Source: Chondrosia reniformis (lineage: Eukaryota; Porifera; Demospongiae; Chondrillida; Chondrillidae). From it: a stretch of 64,000 nt of DNA. The notes beneath the pieces were generated by a model. It worked only from the letters and a program-made list of their open reading frames with translations, ran no database searches and was not told the DNA's origin. This document shows, piece after piece, positions 37,759 through 50,500 of this stretch (positions are counted from its first letter, which is position 1; each line of letters begins with the position of its first letter). Location: assembly GCA_947172415.1 (NCBI GenBank), contig OX359201.1, positions 868,001-932,000 on the forward strand. Direction: 5' to 3'. The position numbers and the translations under genes are program-made.

Positions 37759-40606
37759 CTATGGAATGACATTTGGGAGAAATGGTCCAATGGCAAACAT
37801 TACTTCATTGTCAAAGGGAGGCTCTATTTTGGGAGCACTGTAAACAGGTCCTCCATAGACAGTATCAAATTTGATGGGCCTGTTATTGTCCATATCTGTA
37901 AGAGTTCCATCTCCACCAGAGTACTTGAGTCGAAAAGCCCTTAGACCTCTTTCATTCATAATCTATAAACAGTGAATATTATATGCATGTGCATATTTAT
38001 ACTCCATTGCCATAGCAACAAACTGATAATGGGGGGCTTTATCACTATACACATAGTGTGAATTGCAGATTAGTAGGATATGAAAAGTTAAGTTTAAACA
38101 GGAAGTAAAGTAAATCATATATGCATTATAATTTCTTTGTTACTGGTAATTTCTTTAGTCCATCTATGCCTTCCTTCACTCTTTAGCCATTTCAATCCCT
38201 AGATGCCCAAACGTCATGGCAAAGGGTTATAAATCAATCATAGCATCACCTCCGACTTCCACTGAAATACACATAATTTTACTTTGGCATTCATAAATGA
38301 AGTCATTTACATTCCTTGATTAACCACAAAAATTAGGCTGCCGCCATTTTACAAATGATGCTAAATTTGTTGAATTTATATTTTATAATACTATTTAGAG
38401 GGCCCACAATTTCACATTGGTTAGTTTGCATCAGCGGGAAATCTATTATGTTTAATTAAATTGATGCTATTCTACTCTAGAGTGTATATACGTATGTACA
38501 TATGTATACATATATACAGTGCAAGTTACAATATATACTAAGGTAATCTATATAAATAATAGAATTAATTATATATATAAATATACTGTATATACCTCTA
38601 GAAAAGTATACACTCTTCTCTCCTCTTTATCTGGATATATCCCTCTTATTCCCAAGTTTTTTCTGCCTCCATAAGGAGAGTACAGCTCAAAATGAATATC
38701 GCTTCCCTCAACCTTGATTGGCTTGAAAACAAAGTTTGCTGTTATAGAATATTAGACATGATATATATAATAAATAAATAAATCAAAAAGAGAAAAAATC
38801 AGGTTAATATCCCCCATTCCATATATTTATATTATATATTATATTATACCTCCTACGTATGTCTCTTAAAAGCTATATTTCACATATATATGAAAAACTG
38901 GGAATCCTATATACGTAGCATTTCTACATACGTATATATACATACATACAGTTAAATACACAATATATTATATACGTATATATATATAGTTTTGTCACTG
39001 CAAAATACTGGGAATCCTATACATATATACAGTGCAAGTTACAATATTAATACTGTGTTAAGTATGCATAATATGTGAAACATGTAGTACTTCAGTGATA
39101 GATGCACCTTGACTCCAGAAGTTTCCAGCTGATTGAATGTTCATATATTCAATACTATTCTTAGTGCCATACAAGCCATGTAGTGTGTCATTAATGTAAG
39201 TCAGATTTGAAAGTTTTAATTCCTTAAAAACCAACAAACTGCCAACCTTCAGATTATCCTGCATGGGTTATGTGAATATAAGGTGCTTAGCATGGGACAC
39301 TTTATATAGATATATAGCCTTTATTGTACATATTATTTAACTTGTACATATAAATTGCATGATAGCAAAATGGTGTTTTATACAATTATTCAGTGCTGTA
39401 CTTTGTTTTTAAACTTACCCCCTTAGATTTATCATTAAAAAGTATAGGAAGTCTCTTTTCTATATAATTTTGGGTTTGTTTGGGAAGAGTAGAAAGGTCT
39501 TTCCATTGAGGCACACCAGAGTTCCAGTATACCAAAGGGTAAAATGACTGTATGTATAAGAAACATTATCATAATAATGCAAATAAAATTAAGTATGAGC
39601 ATTACACCTACACAGTTACAAACACTCGGACTCCTAAATATAAGATTAAACAATTATCATAAATGATGCAAATTTTCACATCTAGTAGACTGCAGGTCAT
39701 GTATATGTGTTGCATTAATAATTAATTAATGACCACAGCAGATTTGCATGATGTATATACATCCACCATGAATTTTGACTGCATTCACACACATAAATTC
39801 CAATGACTAGTATACTGTACAGAGCATTTTTGTGGTCATTGAAAGGCTTCAATAATGTCTACTCAGTACTTGATAGGATTTCAGTACCCCATTCCTTTTT
39901 AAATAATGTATTATATGATTTCCCAGTGATGATCTCGGTTGGTTGTTCATAACTCAGGGGTAACTCTCTTCCAACCAGCGACAAATGAAATTTCAAATAA
40001 TTCACAACCTGACGTTTCGACCACTTATAATATACTGTGGTCTTTTTATAGAGTATAATATATGAGTGAATATCCATGATATAATATAGACTATGTCCCT
40101 ATTTATAGTACCTATAGGTACCAACTGCCAGTTAAATATCTCTAATTTATGTATACAAACTAGCATACACTCACATGTCCACCTAGACCTTCTGTGGACT
40201 TCAGCGTTTGTATTTCCTGGTACACAAAATGTGATGGAACATCGGTGGCCTCAATTCCGGAAGGAGATTCTTGAGCTAGACTCGCTGTGGTCATTCTTTC
40301 CTTCTCGCCACCTGAAAATATAGTAGGGTGAGCATTATATTATCAACTGAACCTGCATATGCATTGGAGACCCGTGCCCTGGAAGAATTGAGCGTTAGCG
40401 TTCTACAGCTGATTATAGAGGTGTTCTGATTTTCAGCAGTGGTCATTATACTAACTGCAAATTGTCTTAGATTATGCGTGTACATATGGTAGACTGCTAC
40501 ATTTGTTGTATAAAATATTGCTTGCATGACACCCACCTTTTTCGAAGGAGTCTGAAGGAGTCGCGCGCGCGGACCCACCGTTACGATAGCTAGATTGATT
40601 ACCCAT
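37759..40606 (-). CDS. Unrecognised six-exon gene, 277 aa (tandem paralogue 2)
   Basis: Exons: 40606-40537, 40311-40175, 39547-39419, 39258-39108, 38738-38596 and 37962-37759. The protein parallels the copy at 34049-36647 exon by exon (TLHGLYGTKN, SAGNFWSQG, ELYSPYGGRKNLGIRG, GGPVYSAPKIEP). It has a variant N-terminus (MGNQSSYRNGGSARA) and a shortened C-terminus ending FLPNVIP, where the sister continues for about a dozen more residues. Several replacements cluster in exon 4. The frame is intact throughout, so this copy may be functional. MGNQSS has Gly2 and Ser6, a weak N-myristoylation match that the sister copy lacks. Confidence 0.72.
38513..38552. repeat. Short dispersed motif 'cagtgcaagttacaatata'
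   Basis: The string 'acagtgcaagttacaatat' followed by 'actaaggtaatcta' occurs here and at about 23502-23538, in part at about 39027-39050, and in reverse at about 45905-45942. At roughly 35 bp it may be the conserved end of a small mobile element or a dispersed regulatory sequence. Confidence 0.6.
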
Positions 40607-41518
40607 CTACAGTCGCCACGTATATAAATTCAGATCCCAAAATATGAAGATTTCAGAAAGTAGCACCAGTTTATTATACGTATATAATTTGTCGGCTGCC
40701 GTTTGTTAATTACGTATATATATATACTATTTATAGTAACTACTACTAATGCATGGCCATGGTCGATTATAACTACGGTTTTAAGAACTAGCATATTGAG
40801 ACACATGTCTACTATATAATTATAAAGGGTATCTACTGCAGTACACATGGGTAATAATAATGAAATGAAGTCATTTACCAATTAATGCACAGCTGGTTTT
40901 CAAAAAGGAGCTGAGATCATGCATGAGAGATAAGATGTACTGTGGGTACATCTCCCACTCAGGCAGCCAGATGGCCAGGTCAAATCAATCTTGTTGCTAT
41001 GGTCACTCCATCCCTGTTGCACAATTGTTATTGATCCTGACTCTATTCAATAATTGTTAAAATCATAAAGCATCACAGTGTCACAAAAACAATTCTAATT
41101 ATATAGTAAAAAGATCTAGTGTATGTACACATCGATTGAAGACATTACATTTGAGCTATATAGGTGCTCAGTGTTAACTTTGATTTTTGCTAATGCATTT
41201 TTTAGGTTTGTCTGTATGATCTCACAACTATATATGGGAAAAATAGGGGACATAAAGATCTGAAGCTCGACCTGATATCCTCATTGCTCGGATATGCATG
41301 AAACATGATACAGCTATGTAGGCAGAGGGGACTATATGAACGATATACTTTAAGAACATTTTGGAGGTATATAATGAAAGAGGAGTTTTGGAGTGACAAG
41401 AATATTAAAACATATATATACTAATAGCTAGAATGGATTTGAATGCAAAAAATCAACTAATTGCTAATTTAAGCAAGATTGTATTAGTAATAAAATGGAC
41501 TAGTTTAAACTTTTGTGT
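40607..41518. other. Spacer between paralogue 2 and the FIRRM-like gene
   Basis: No gene is supported. The left part duplicates sequence found upstream of paralogue 1 (see 36.96 kb). The right part is AT-rich and would contain the FIRRM-like 3' UTR. Confidence 0.55.
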
Positions 41519-44500
41519 TTAAAAGGACACTTTAGATTGTTCCTCTACTAGTAAGGTCATTTCTTTATAGAGTTGTTCTATATCTTTATGGTCTCTATTA
41601 TTCCAATGCTGTTTCACAACACCCCATCCTTCTTGCATCATCAGCACACCCTCATTGTAAGACTGCAGTAAGAACAAACATGCAATTTTAACTATCAGAT
41701 ATAAGGTCCTACAACACAAATGTGCAATACAGTTGACCCCTTGTTACCACAAAATTGCTTGCTATGAAGAAATTCCACAACAAAAAGTCCACAAAATTGG
41801 ATGTCATTAAATATTGGTGAAGAATTTATCACATACCTGAAAGTGCCAGACATATATATGTACACTTGTTTGTTTACAATTCTGGACTCCCAAAAGGAAG
41901 CCATCTTATTCCTGTGCATGTATGTTAGGTTTCTTTGTGCATGTGATTTTAAACAACACAAATGTGTACAGGTAAACAACAACAATTCAATAGACAGACA
42001 TTCATAGCAGCGCCATCATTACATTCAATTGACTAATTGTATACTAACTGTATATGTACTTTATAGAATCCAGCTATTCCAATCAAATTAGAATATATAT
42101 GTAAGTAATATAAGAGTATAAATATTATATATATAAAATTTGTCTAAGGTTATTATCACTTCAGGGTTATAGATAGGTATCCTAATTAGCTAATTTATTG
42201 AGACTCAGTAACAATTGTATTTAAAAACAAATTGAATGTTTCAACCTGGAGGTCTTCATCGGCATTCATAATTCAAACAAATTGAAGTCTCAATAAATTA
42301 GGATACTTATTATGAACGCAACAAAAACCCTTATCACTTCAGGGTTATAGATGTATGGTATCCAACCACAAGATGCTCAGTGGAGAATTGGTATGAAAAC
42401 TGTATGCTTAAATATATTATACGTACATATATCTATGTCAGTACATACAAATTATATTAGGCTTTCCCGAAATCATAAGTCTAGTCTATTCTTCAGTAAG
42501 TCTCATCTACACGTTAATACACGTTATGGACAGGAATATGGCACATTATAGATTATCTTTCAACCAACCTTGTCCTCTTCAGGATTGCAGTCCGTATTTA
42601 CTTCCATGGCATGCAGGATCTCCTCATTAAAATCTGTCAAATCAGCTGTTTCATTATTGACGTTGACATGATTGTCTTCATTTGAGGTCATAGCACTCAA
42701 CTCTTTAAACTTCTTGTACCCTCTCCTCAGCCCATTTACAACATTAATCTAACATTTCAGTGTCAAGTGTCATTATGAGTGTTAGTATCACTGTCAGTGG
42801 CAAGTCATGTGCATACAGTACCTGATAGCAATAGCCTAAGGGTAACAGAATTTAGATTGCCCTATATATATAGAGTAGTAGAGTTACAGTAGACCACCAT
42901 CTCCTGTGGCTGATGGTGGCCTGCGACCAATTGGCTATAGGAGGTCTCTCCCACTGGAATTGGTGTTATACAGTATAACTATGTTTTGATAACCTGACAT
43001 TACCGCTAATTATGTAGGAATGACAACCAATTACTTACGTACTTGAAGGAGGGGAAACATCAATGGAACATTGCTGTGGTAATTGTAGCTAGTGCCAGAG
43101 CACTGGTGGTCATAACCAGCTGTCCTGGGTTCAATTTTCAGCAATTGCTTCTTTTGTGTTTTCCCTCTTCATGATGTTTGAGAATTGTTTGATTGTTACT
43201 ATAATTTTTGATGTTTGACTATGTACCGTACGAACACCTGCATATATACTGTATGTAGTTAATATGATCTCTATAATATTCACTACTCCTAATGATATAC
43301 CCTAAAGATAGTCAAGATAGTTAAGATGGATACATCAGACATTTTTGTCGTATCTTTACTACAGTGATAAGGAATCTACAGTAGGATATAAGATTATTAA
43401 GATAGACAATTATATCTCACATACACAAACATGCAAGTAGTCACATAATCATAGAATACAAGCGAAGAATCTTTAAAAAGATATTTATTATGGCTTTCCA
43501 TAACTCTATAACTCTTTCTTCTCATCATATATAATTGAGGGAAACAATGGCAATTGGTAATTACATATTTTATAACTTTGAAGGTAATATATTTGATTTG
43601 TTCTAGTTAGGGAACATAATTAATTTTAATTATCATCTATCAAAAACTGTGAAATATGCCTTCTCTATAGTTCATCACATTTTCTTACTTCATTCAAGAA
43701 ATCTACAACTTGTTCATTCATGTGAGCTGGTATACATCTTTCTACCAATTGATCATATGGAGTGCCCTAAGGGTTACCATGGTGATGCAGTACAAACAAT
43801 GATTTGCTCATATACGTATGTTAATATTAATATTGTGAGATATTCACTGTTTTGTTTTATATTAACTGAAAGGTCCTAGCAATTAACTCATACATACTAA
43901 ATAATATGTAGTACATGTGTATGTAGATAAATATTCTAAAAATACAAAATTAATATACATACCATAATTAATATATACTGTAATTACATCGTTACCATGA
44001 CAACTCATATTACCACACATACTTGTGCAAATGTTCTAAATGCTTCTAATCCTCTCTCCTTCACAAGCCAGTTTGAGTGAGAGAGGAGAAGGTGAAACAG
44101 GTTGATCATAAGAACACTGAACTGCTCCTCCAACTCTTTTGGAGACTGGAAGAACTGACACTTCTCCAAGATCATGGCTGCAGACACTAGCACACTGACA
44201 CACTCACTTGAATGACACACATGAGAGAGGTAGCTCAATATCTGAAGAGGAGAAAATATGGGTGGATGGATGGGTGGATGGATGGGTGGATGGGTGGATG
44301 GATGGGTGGATGGATGGGTGGATGGATGGGTGGATGGGTGGATGGATGGGTGGATGGGTGGATGGATGGGTGGATGGGTGGATGGGTGGATGGATGGATG
44401 GATATTGCAGACCTTAACAAACAAGAAAGCTTCAAAACTGTGTACAAGTTGTGCAGACAGTTCAGATAATGACCCAATTATCATTTGAGAAATCTGTAGA

Positions 44501-47500
44501 CAAAATATATAAAAGTAAAAATTGATACCAAATTAAAACGATGGAAGAGATCCTCTGATTACTATATGGAATGGTGTCCTATTTCTACAGATTTCTTAGG
44601 TACCTACAGCACATTTATTGATGTCATACAGTCTCAGCACCCACTGCCAAGTGTGCAAGACTACATCCAAGAGCTCCTTGTGGTGTTGAGGAGAAACTGA
44701 CTGGTGGAGGTTGGTAGAACTGTACACCTGGCAGAGTATTCTCAGTGAGTCATGCTAGCATAGAACATATACAGGATAAGAGATAACCTTAAGGAAGCAA
44801 TATGTACACATATATATGCATACGTATATGTACATATGTATATGAACATACTTGTAACTAAGACTATATAGTAACAAGTAAATAAAAAACATTTACAAAA
44901 ATGATGTTAGAAGTAGGAATGGTAGTGTTCACTAATACATCTGCAAAAAGTATCGAAACAAGACACTGATTATATGATAAGGCTAATCATACAGAAGTTG
45001 CATATATACTAAAATTTAAGTAAATTAACCATACACTTCTGTGTTTGGGCGCACTAACCTTAAGTAGGAATGGTGCGCCCAAACACAGAAGTGTATGGTT
45101 AATTTACTTAAATTTTAGTATATATGCAACTTCTGTATGATTAGCCTTATCATATAATCAGTGTCTTGTTTCGATACTTTTTGCAGATGTATTAGTGAAC
45201 ACTACCATTCCTACTTCTAACATCATTTTTGTAAATGTTTTTTATTTACTTGTATTCCCCCTTTTTTCCTCTTAATATTACTAGTTTTAAATTGATTTGA
45301 AAGTTTTCTTGGCGAAGATCTCAAAATAACGTCTTAGACAAGAGAAATATGCCGAAAACCATGATCTCTTAATTAAAAAATGGCGTCCGAGAAGACCACA
45401 AATTTTCGCTCTTCACAATTAACATGCTTATTGTAGAGCGCATTCAGATTTAGGGCTGTCTATTCCCTAGCTCCGAAATATTTATGACGATTTATAACTA
45501 GTACGTGCCCGCATAAGTTCGCATATTAGCGCTAGTCTATTCAATAAAAGAAGAAGAAGAAGAAGAAGAAGAAGAAGAAGAAGAAGAAGAAAAAATGAAT
45601 TTTGGAAGTGGGTCTATTCCTAGTTAGCCGCTTTTTGAACGCTATAGAGCGTGTAGAGCGTCGAAACATGTTTTGGCATTTAGGAAAGCGTGCATTAATC
45701 GCTGCAAATAACCGAATATAACCGAAAATCGCTTCGTTGGCGATTTATGAGGTGTTGATTGCTAATACATTGGATAGGGCGGCCATTTTTTTTCCGGCCA
45801 TTCCTACTTAGAGAGTACTACCGTACTCTCTGATATATACTACCGTACTCTCTGATATATACATATATATATTATGTACACATATGTATCTATAATATAT
45901 ATATAGATTACCTTAGTATATTGTAACTTGTACTGTATATATAAACTATATATACGTGGGTATACTTTGAATAATCAATATTAATACAAATGAGGACAAA
46001 TTACATTTTCCTTATAGCGACATACATCATATGCAAGTACAGATTGAGTATACAAGATAAGCTTTATTGTACAGACCACATGCGTACGTATACATACTGT
46101 ACACAAGATCTAGGCTACAGTTACACCTACGCATGTATATATTTGTGCATTAGAGGTGAGTGTACTCTACTGTATAGGGGAGTGTATAGGGTGTTATTCA
46201 CCATTTCTATGTAGTCTTCATGATTCTGCTGCACAACATGTTGAACAGATCTCAGTGATAGCACAGTCAGTTTTATGATAATCTGAACAATGTACAAAAT
46301 GTCGAAAATACGCATAAAGAATATATTTTTGTTTATACAAATAAACACACATACTGTATGTATGTACATATACAGTACATACATATACATGTATCACACT
46401 ACATGCTACTATATTGTATATATTTTAAAATCTAAATGTACAGAAACATTACACAAAAGTATAATATATCCTTTAATGTAGCAAACGAATACAAGTTATG
46501 GTACATATATAGAAGACACATTCAAATTCTTGACTATCCATTGCAAGCTGGAGCTACTTACTGGATTGAGTAGCTCTTTGTGGAAGTGTTCCAGCACAAG
46601 AGTTGCCCACAGCCTGAGATGTTTAACTTCAGCTGGGTTATAGTCACTAATGTATTGCACCTTGGGAAACACAAAAGAGTTTGTAATGTTTCAAGGAGAG
46701 TATATTACATAATAATTGTCATCAATACGTATGTGTAGATCAGGCACATAGAAATAATTGACTCTAACAAGATACACAAGTTTCTTCTAACTACATCAAA
46801 CTAATATTTGAAAGGGTTTATATTTTGTTCATGTACAGCTAGGATGATTACACTAATTTGAAGTGGTCTATATATGTAAGTTCCCTCTTGTGGGAAACTC
46901 CTCAGCTTATAAACACTGCTTAAGGTTGTGCATGAACAGTTGGAAGAGGCTTAACTGAACAAACCTTGTGTTTGTCTGCCATAAACTTAACAGCTCTATT
47001 GACCTGACTTGCTACAGAGTGACTGATCACGTGGTTCATGTTATCCGAAAAGCCAAGAAGCTATAGCGGTTGTAACACAGCAATGCTGAAACACACATGA
47101 TGACATCACCTCTGTTACAGTACTTTTTGGGTCGGTTGTCCAAACCAGACATTGCAATCAGTTATCAGTAAAAAGGTTATCGCTGCATGTTGATGTTATT
47201 CTAGTGGGAAAGGGTGGTCGCGAGTGCTAACCGATTACCAATTGAAATGTCCGGTCTGGACAACCGACCCAAAAAGTACTGTATAAATCTTTATTCTATT
47301 ATGATGACATCACCTCTGTTATAAAAGGGGTGACTAGTGATTCTGGTCACTCAAGTAAATATGCAAGTGACACATGACTATGTATGTAATAGCAGCTCAC
47401 CATGTCAGTGAAGAGGTAAGCGTAATGTTTACAGAAGTCTGGAACTCCCCATCTAAATATAATGATAAGCATATGTAGCTAAATGTACCAGTAGGCTATG

Positions 47501-50500
47501 TACGTATGTATAGACGTTTAATACATATAACATACATGAAGGAATCACAGAAGATCAAGATAAAGAAAAAGACAAAGACTCCCAGGATCACTGATGAAGG
47601 ATGGAATTCCCAGAAACAGCTGTCTGGCCCAGTGGAGAAGAAGAAGAAAGAAAAGACTCCTGTATCTTCATTCAAAGCTCTCTCCAGATTTAGTTCCCCT
47701 ATAGGCTTTTTATAGAATAGGCACAGCATGTAGGAAAAGGGTATATTAGATTTTTCATGTATTCTTTAGCAAAACAATATTTTACACAGTACATATGTAC
47801 GTAAGCCTATTTGATATCAACATTATTCATTTTACAAACATTAGACTAAAGTGTCACAGGAGTACATACGTACCTCAGCAGGAAGCTCCATACATCAGCT
47901 GCAAGCTGACTACAGTTGGGATCACCATGGAAGAGATATTTCATTAGAGTGTACTCCTAAAGTACAAGACCAGTATACGTACATGTACTAGGGGATGAGG
48001 TGCAATGGTGGAGGAGATATGTGAATGGATATGATTGGGAAAAACACTTACAATTTTATGAAAGTGTTTTGCATCCAATTTGACTATGAAGGAACACATT
48101 ACAATACCAACATGTTGGTATAGGGACACAGGACTAGAGGGGAGGGAGAGGTAGAGTGAGAGTGAGAGTGAGGGGGAGGGGATAGGGAGGGGGATAGAGA
48201 GGGGGGAGGGGGATAGAGAGGGGGGAGGGGGATAGAGAGGGGGGAGGGGGATAGAGAGGGGGGAGGGGGATAGAGAGGGGGGAGGGGGATAGAGAGGGGG
48301 GAGGGGGATAGAGATGGGGGGAGGGGGATAGAGAGGGGGGAGGGGGATAGAGAGGGGGGAGGGGGATAGGGAGGGGGGAGGGGGATAGGGAGGGGGGAGG
48401 GGGATAGGGAGGGGGGAGGGGGATAGGGAGGGGGGAGGGGGATAGAGAGGGGGGAGGGGGATAGAGAGGGGGGAGGGGGATAGAGAGGGGGGAGAGGGAT
48501 AGAGATGGGGGGAGGGGGATAGAGAGGGGGATGGGGATAGGGAGGGGTAGAGGGATAGGGAGGGGGAGAGGGATAGGGAGGAGGAGGGGAGAGAAAGAGG
48601 GAGTTTATTCTTAACTTTGAGTCAACACAGCATACATCAACTGACCCGTTACATGATTGATGATAAGAGGTTGAGTGCAAGAGAATCGGTAACTGCATCT
48701 CAGCAAAACCTAGCAATAATATCAAATCTAAACGTTCTTCTTTAAACAGGGCAATTATAATATTATAATTATAATAGAGGCACATACAGCTACAGCACCA
48801 GGAATTCCTCCTCGACATACACAAACATACACTGAGGTGCTGTCTTACATGTTTCAACACATTTGAACACTCCCTCTAAAACCATGCACCTTTCTGTACA
48901 AGTCTACAGAATCAGAGAACAGTAAATAGAGTAATCTACCTAAGTAGGGAAAACCTATAGAGCTTTGGGTGAGGACACATCACAGATTTCAGGACTTCTT
49001 TTAGGAGGGAGGGGGACAGGAGGCATACAGAACCCTGGAAAACCTGCGATTCCCCCCTTAGAATTGATTTCCCCTAAAATCACCCCAGAAAGATTCATAG
49101 AAGTTCATATCCTCACCCAGAAATCAGCACAAAAAATTTTCATTAGTAAATTATTATTGTATCGTGACCCTGTAAGTCCCCCCAACTTCAAATCTTGTAT
49201 GGGCCCCTGTACACTATACCTCAGCTCTGCTCTGTGCATCTAAATAGCACTCTTCTTGGATGGCCACTGTATAAAGTGAACAGAGATACCATTACTAGGG
49301 ATGTAACACATAACAATAGTACTTGCATTAGTTCATAATATAAATGATGTATAAATGTCTCACTTGCTATATATGTAATATAAATGATGTATAAATGTCT
49401 CACTTGCTATATATGTAATATAAATGATGTATAAATGTCTCACTTGCTATATACATATGTAATATAAATGATGTATAAATGTCTCACTTGCTATATACGT
49501 ATGTAATATAAATGATGTATAAATGTCTCACTTGGTACTTTATCAAAAATGGTCATAACTTTAATCAGACACATGCACCATCCATATCCCTCGGACTCAT
49601 CTGGTACTGAACATGGAAATAAAGCTTATATACATGTAAGAATATATTGAAGTACAAGTTTGATTTTAACCACATGCACGGATATAGACATGTAGTACAT
49701 ACATTAAGTACCTACCTCTAGGATATAGACATGTAGTACCTATCTCTAGGATATAGACATGTAGTACATACATTAAGTGCCTACCTCTAGGATATAGACA
49801 TGTAGTACATACATTAAGTACCTATCTCTAGGATATAGACATGTAGTACCTATCTCTAGGATATAGACACGTAGTACATACATTAAGTGCCTACCTCTAG
49901 GATATAGACATGTAGTACATACATTAAGTGCCTATCTCTAGGATATAGACATGTAGTACATACATTAAGTACCTATCTCTAGGATATAGACACGTAGTAC
50001 ATACATTAAGTACCTACCTCTAGGATATAGACATGTAGTACCTATCTCTAGGATATAGACATAATAGTACATACATACATTAAGTGTAGACACTACTTGA
50101 CTTACCAGTACTGTCCAGCAGGTGTTTGGAAAACTGCTCCCGTTGGATCAAAATGGCTAACAAGGGCTCCAACTATGTATATGTGCAGTTTAAGTAACAA
50201 TTACACCACGTAACTACTACGTATATATGAATAGACAATATCAACCTTTAAGAAACATGCAATGCAAAATATCAATAAAATGACACATACGTATTTATAG
50301 TACTACGTATACGGTAAAATGGGGAAATCTACATTAAGTTATTATTGTTAAGCTGACATATTACCCAATCAGATAGAGTGTTCCTTATATGGCTAAGCAT
50401 CACCAGGCAACACTCTAATCATACACCTACCACAGACAGGAGGGACACGTGTATGCTCTGAAGAGCTGTGTCATTGAGAGGAGGGGCACCCGGAGCAGGT

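Noticed and set aside
44005-44488. HPSTHPP and WVDGWMD ORFs on both strands
   Set aside because: Artefacts of the ggatgggt repeat. Only the segment 44241-44023 (minus) is a real exon of the FIRRM-like gene.
48099-48860. Minus-strand Pro/Ser-rich ORF of 253 codons
   Set aside because: It derives from the G-rich minisatellite within a FIRRM-like intron.
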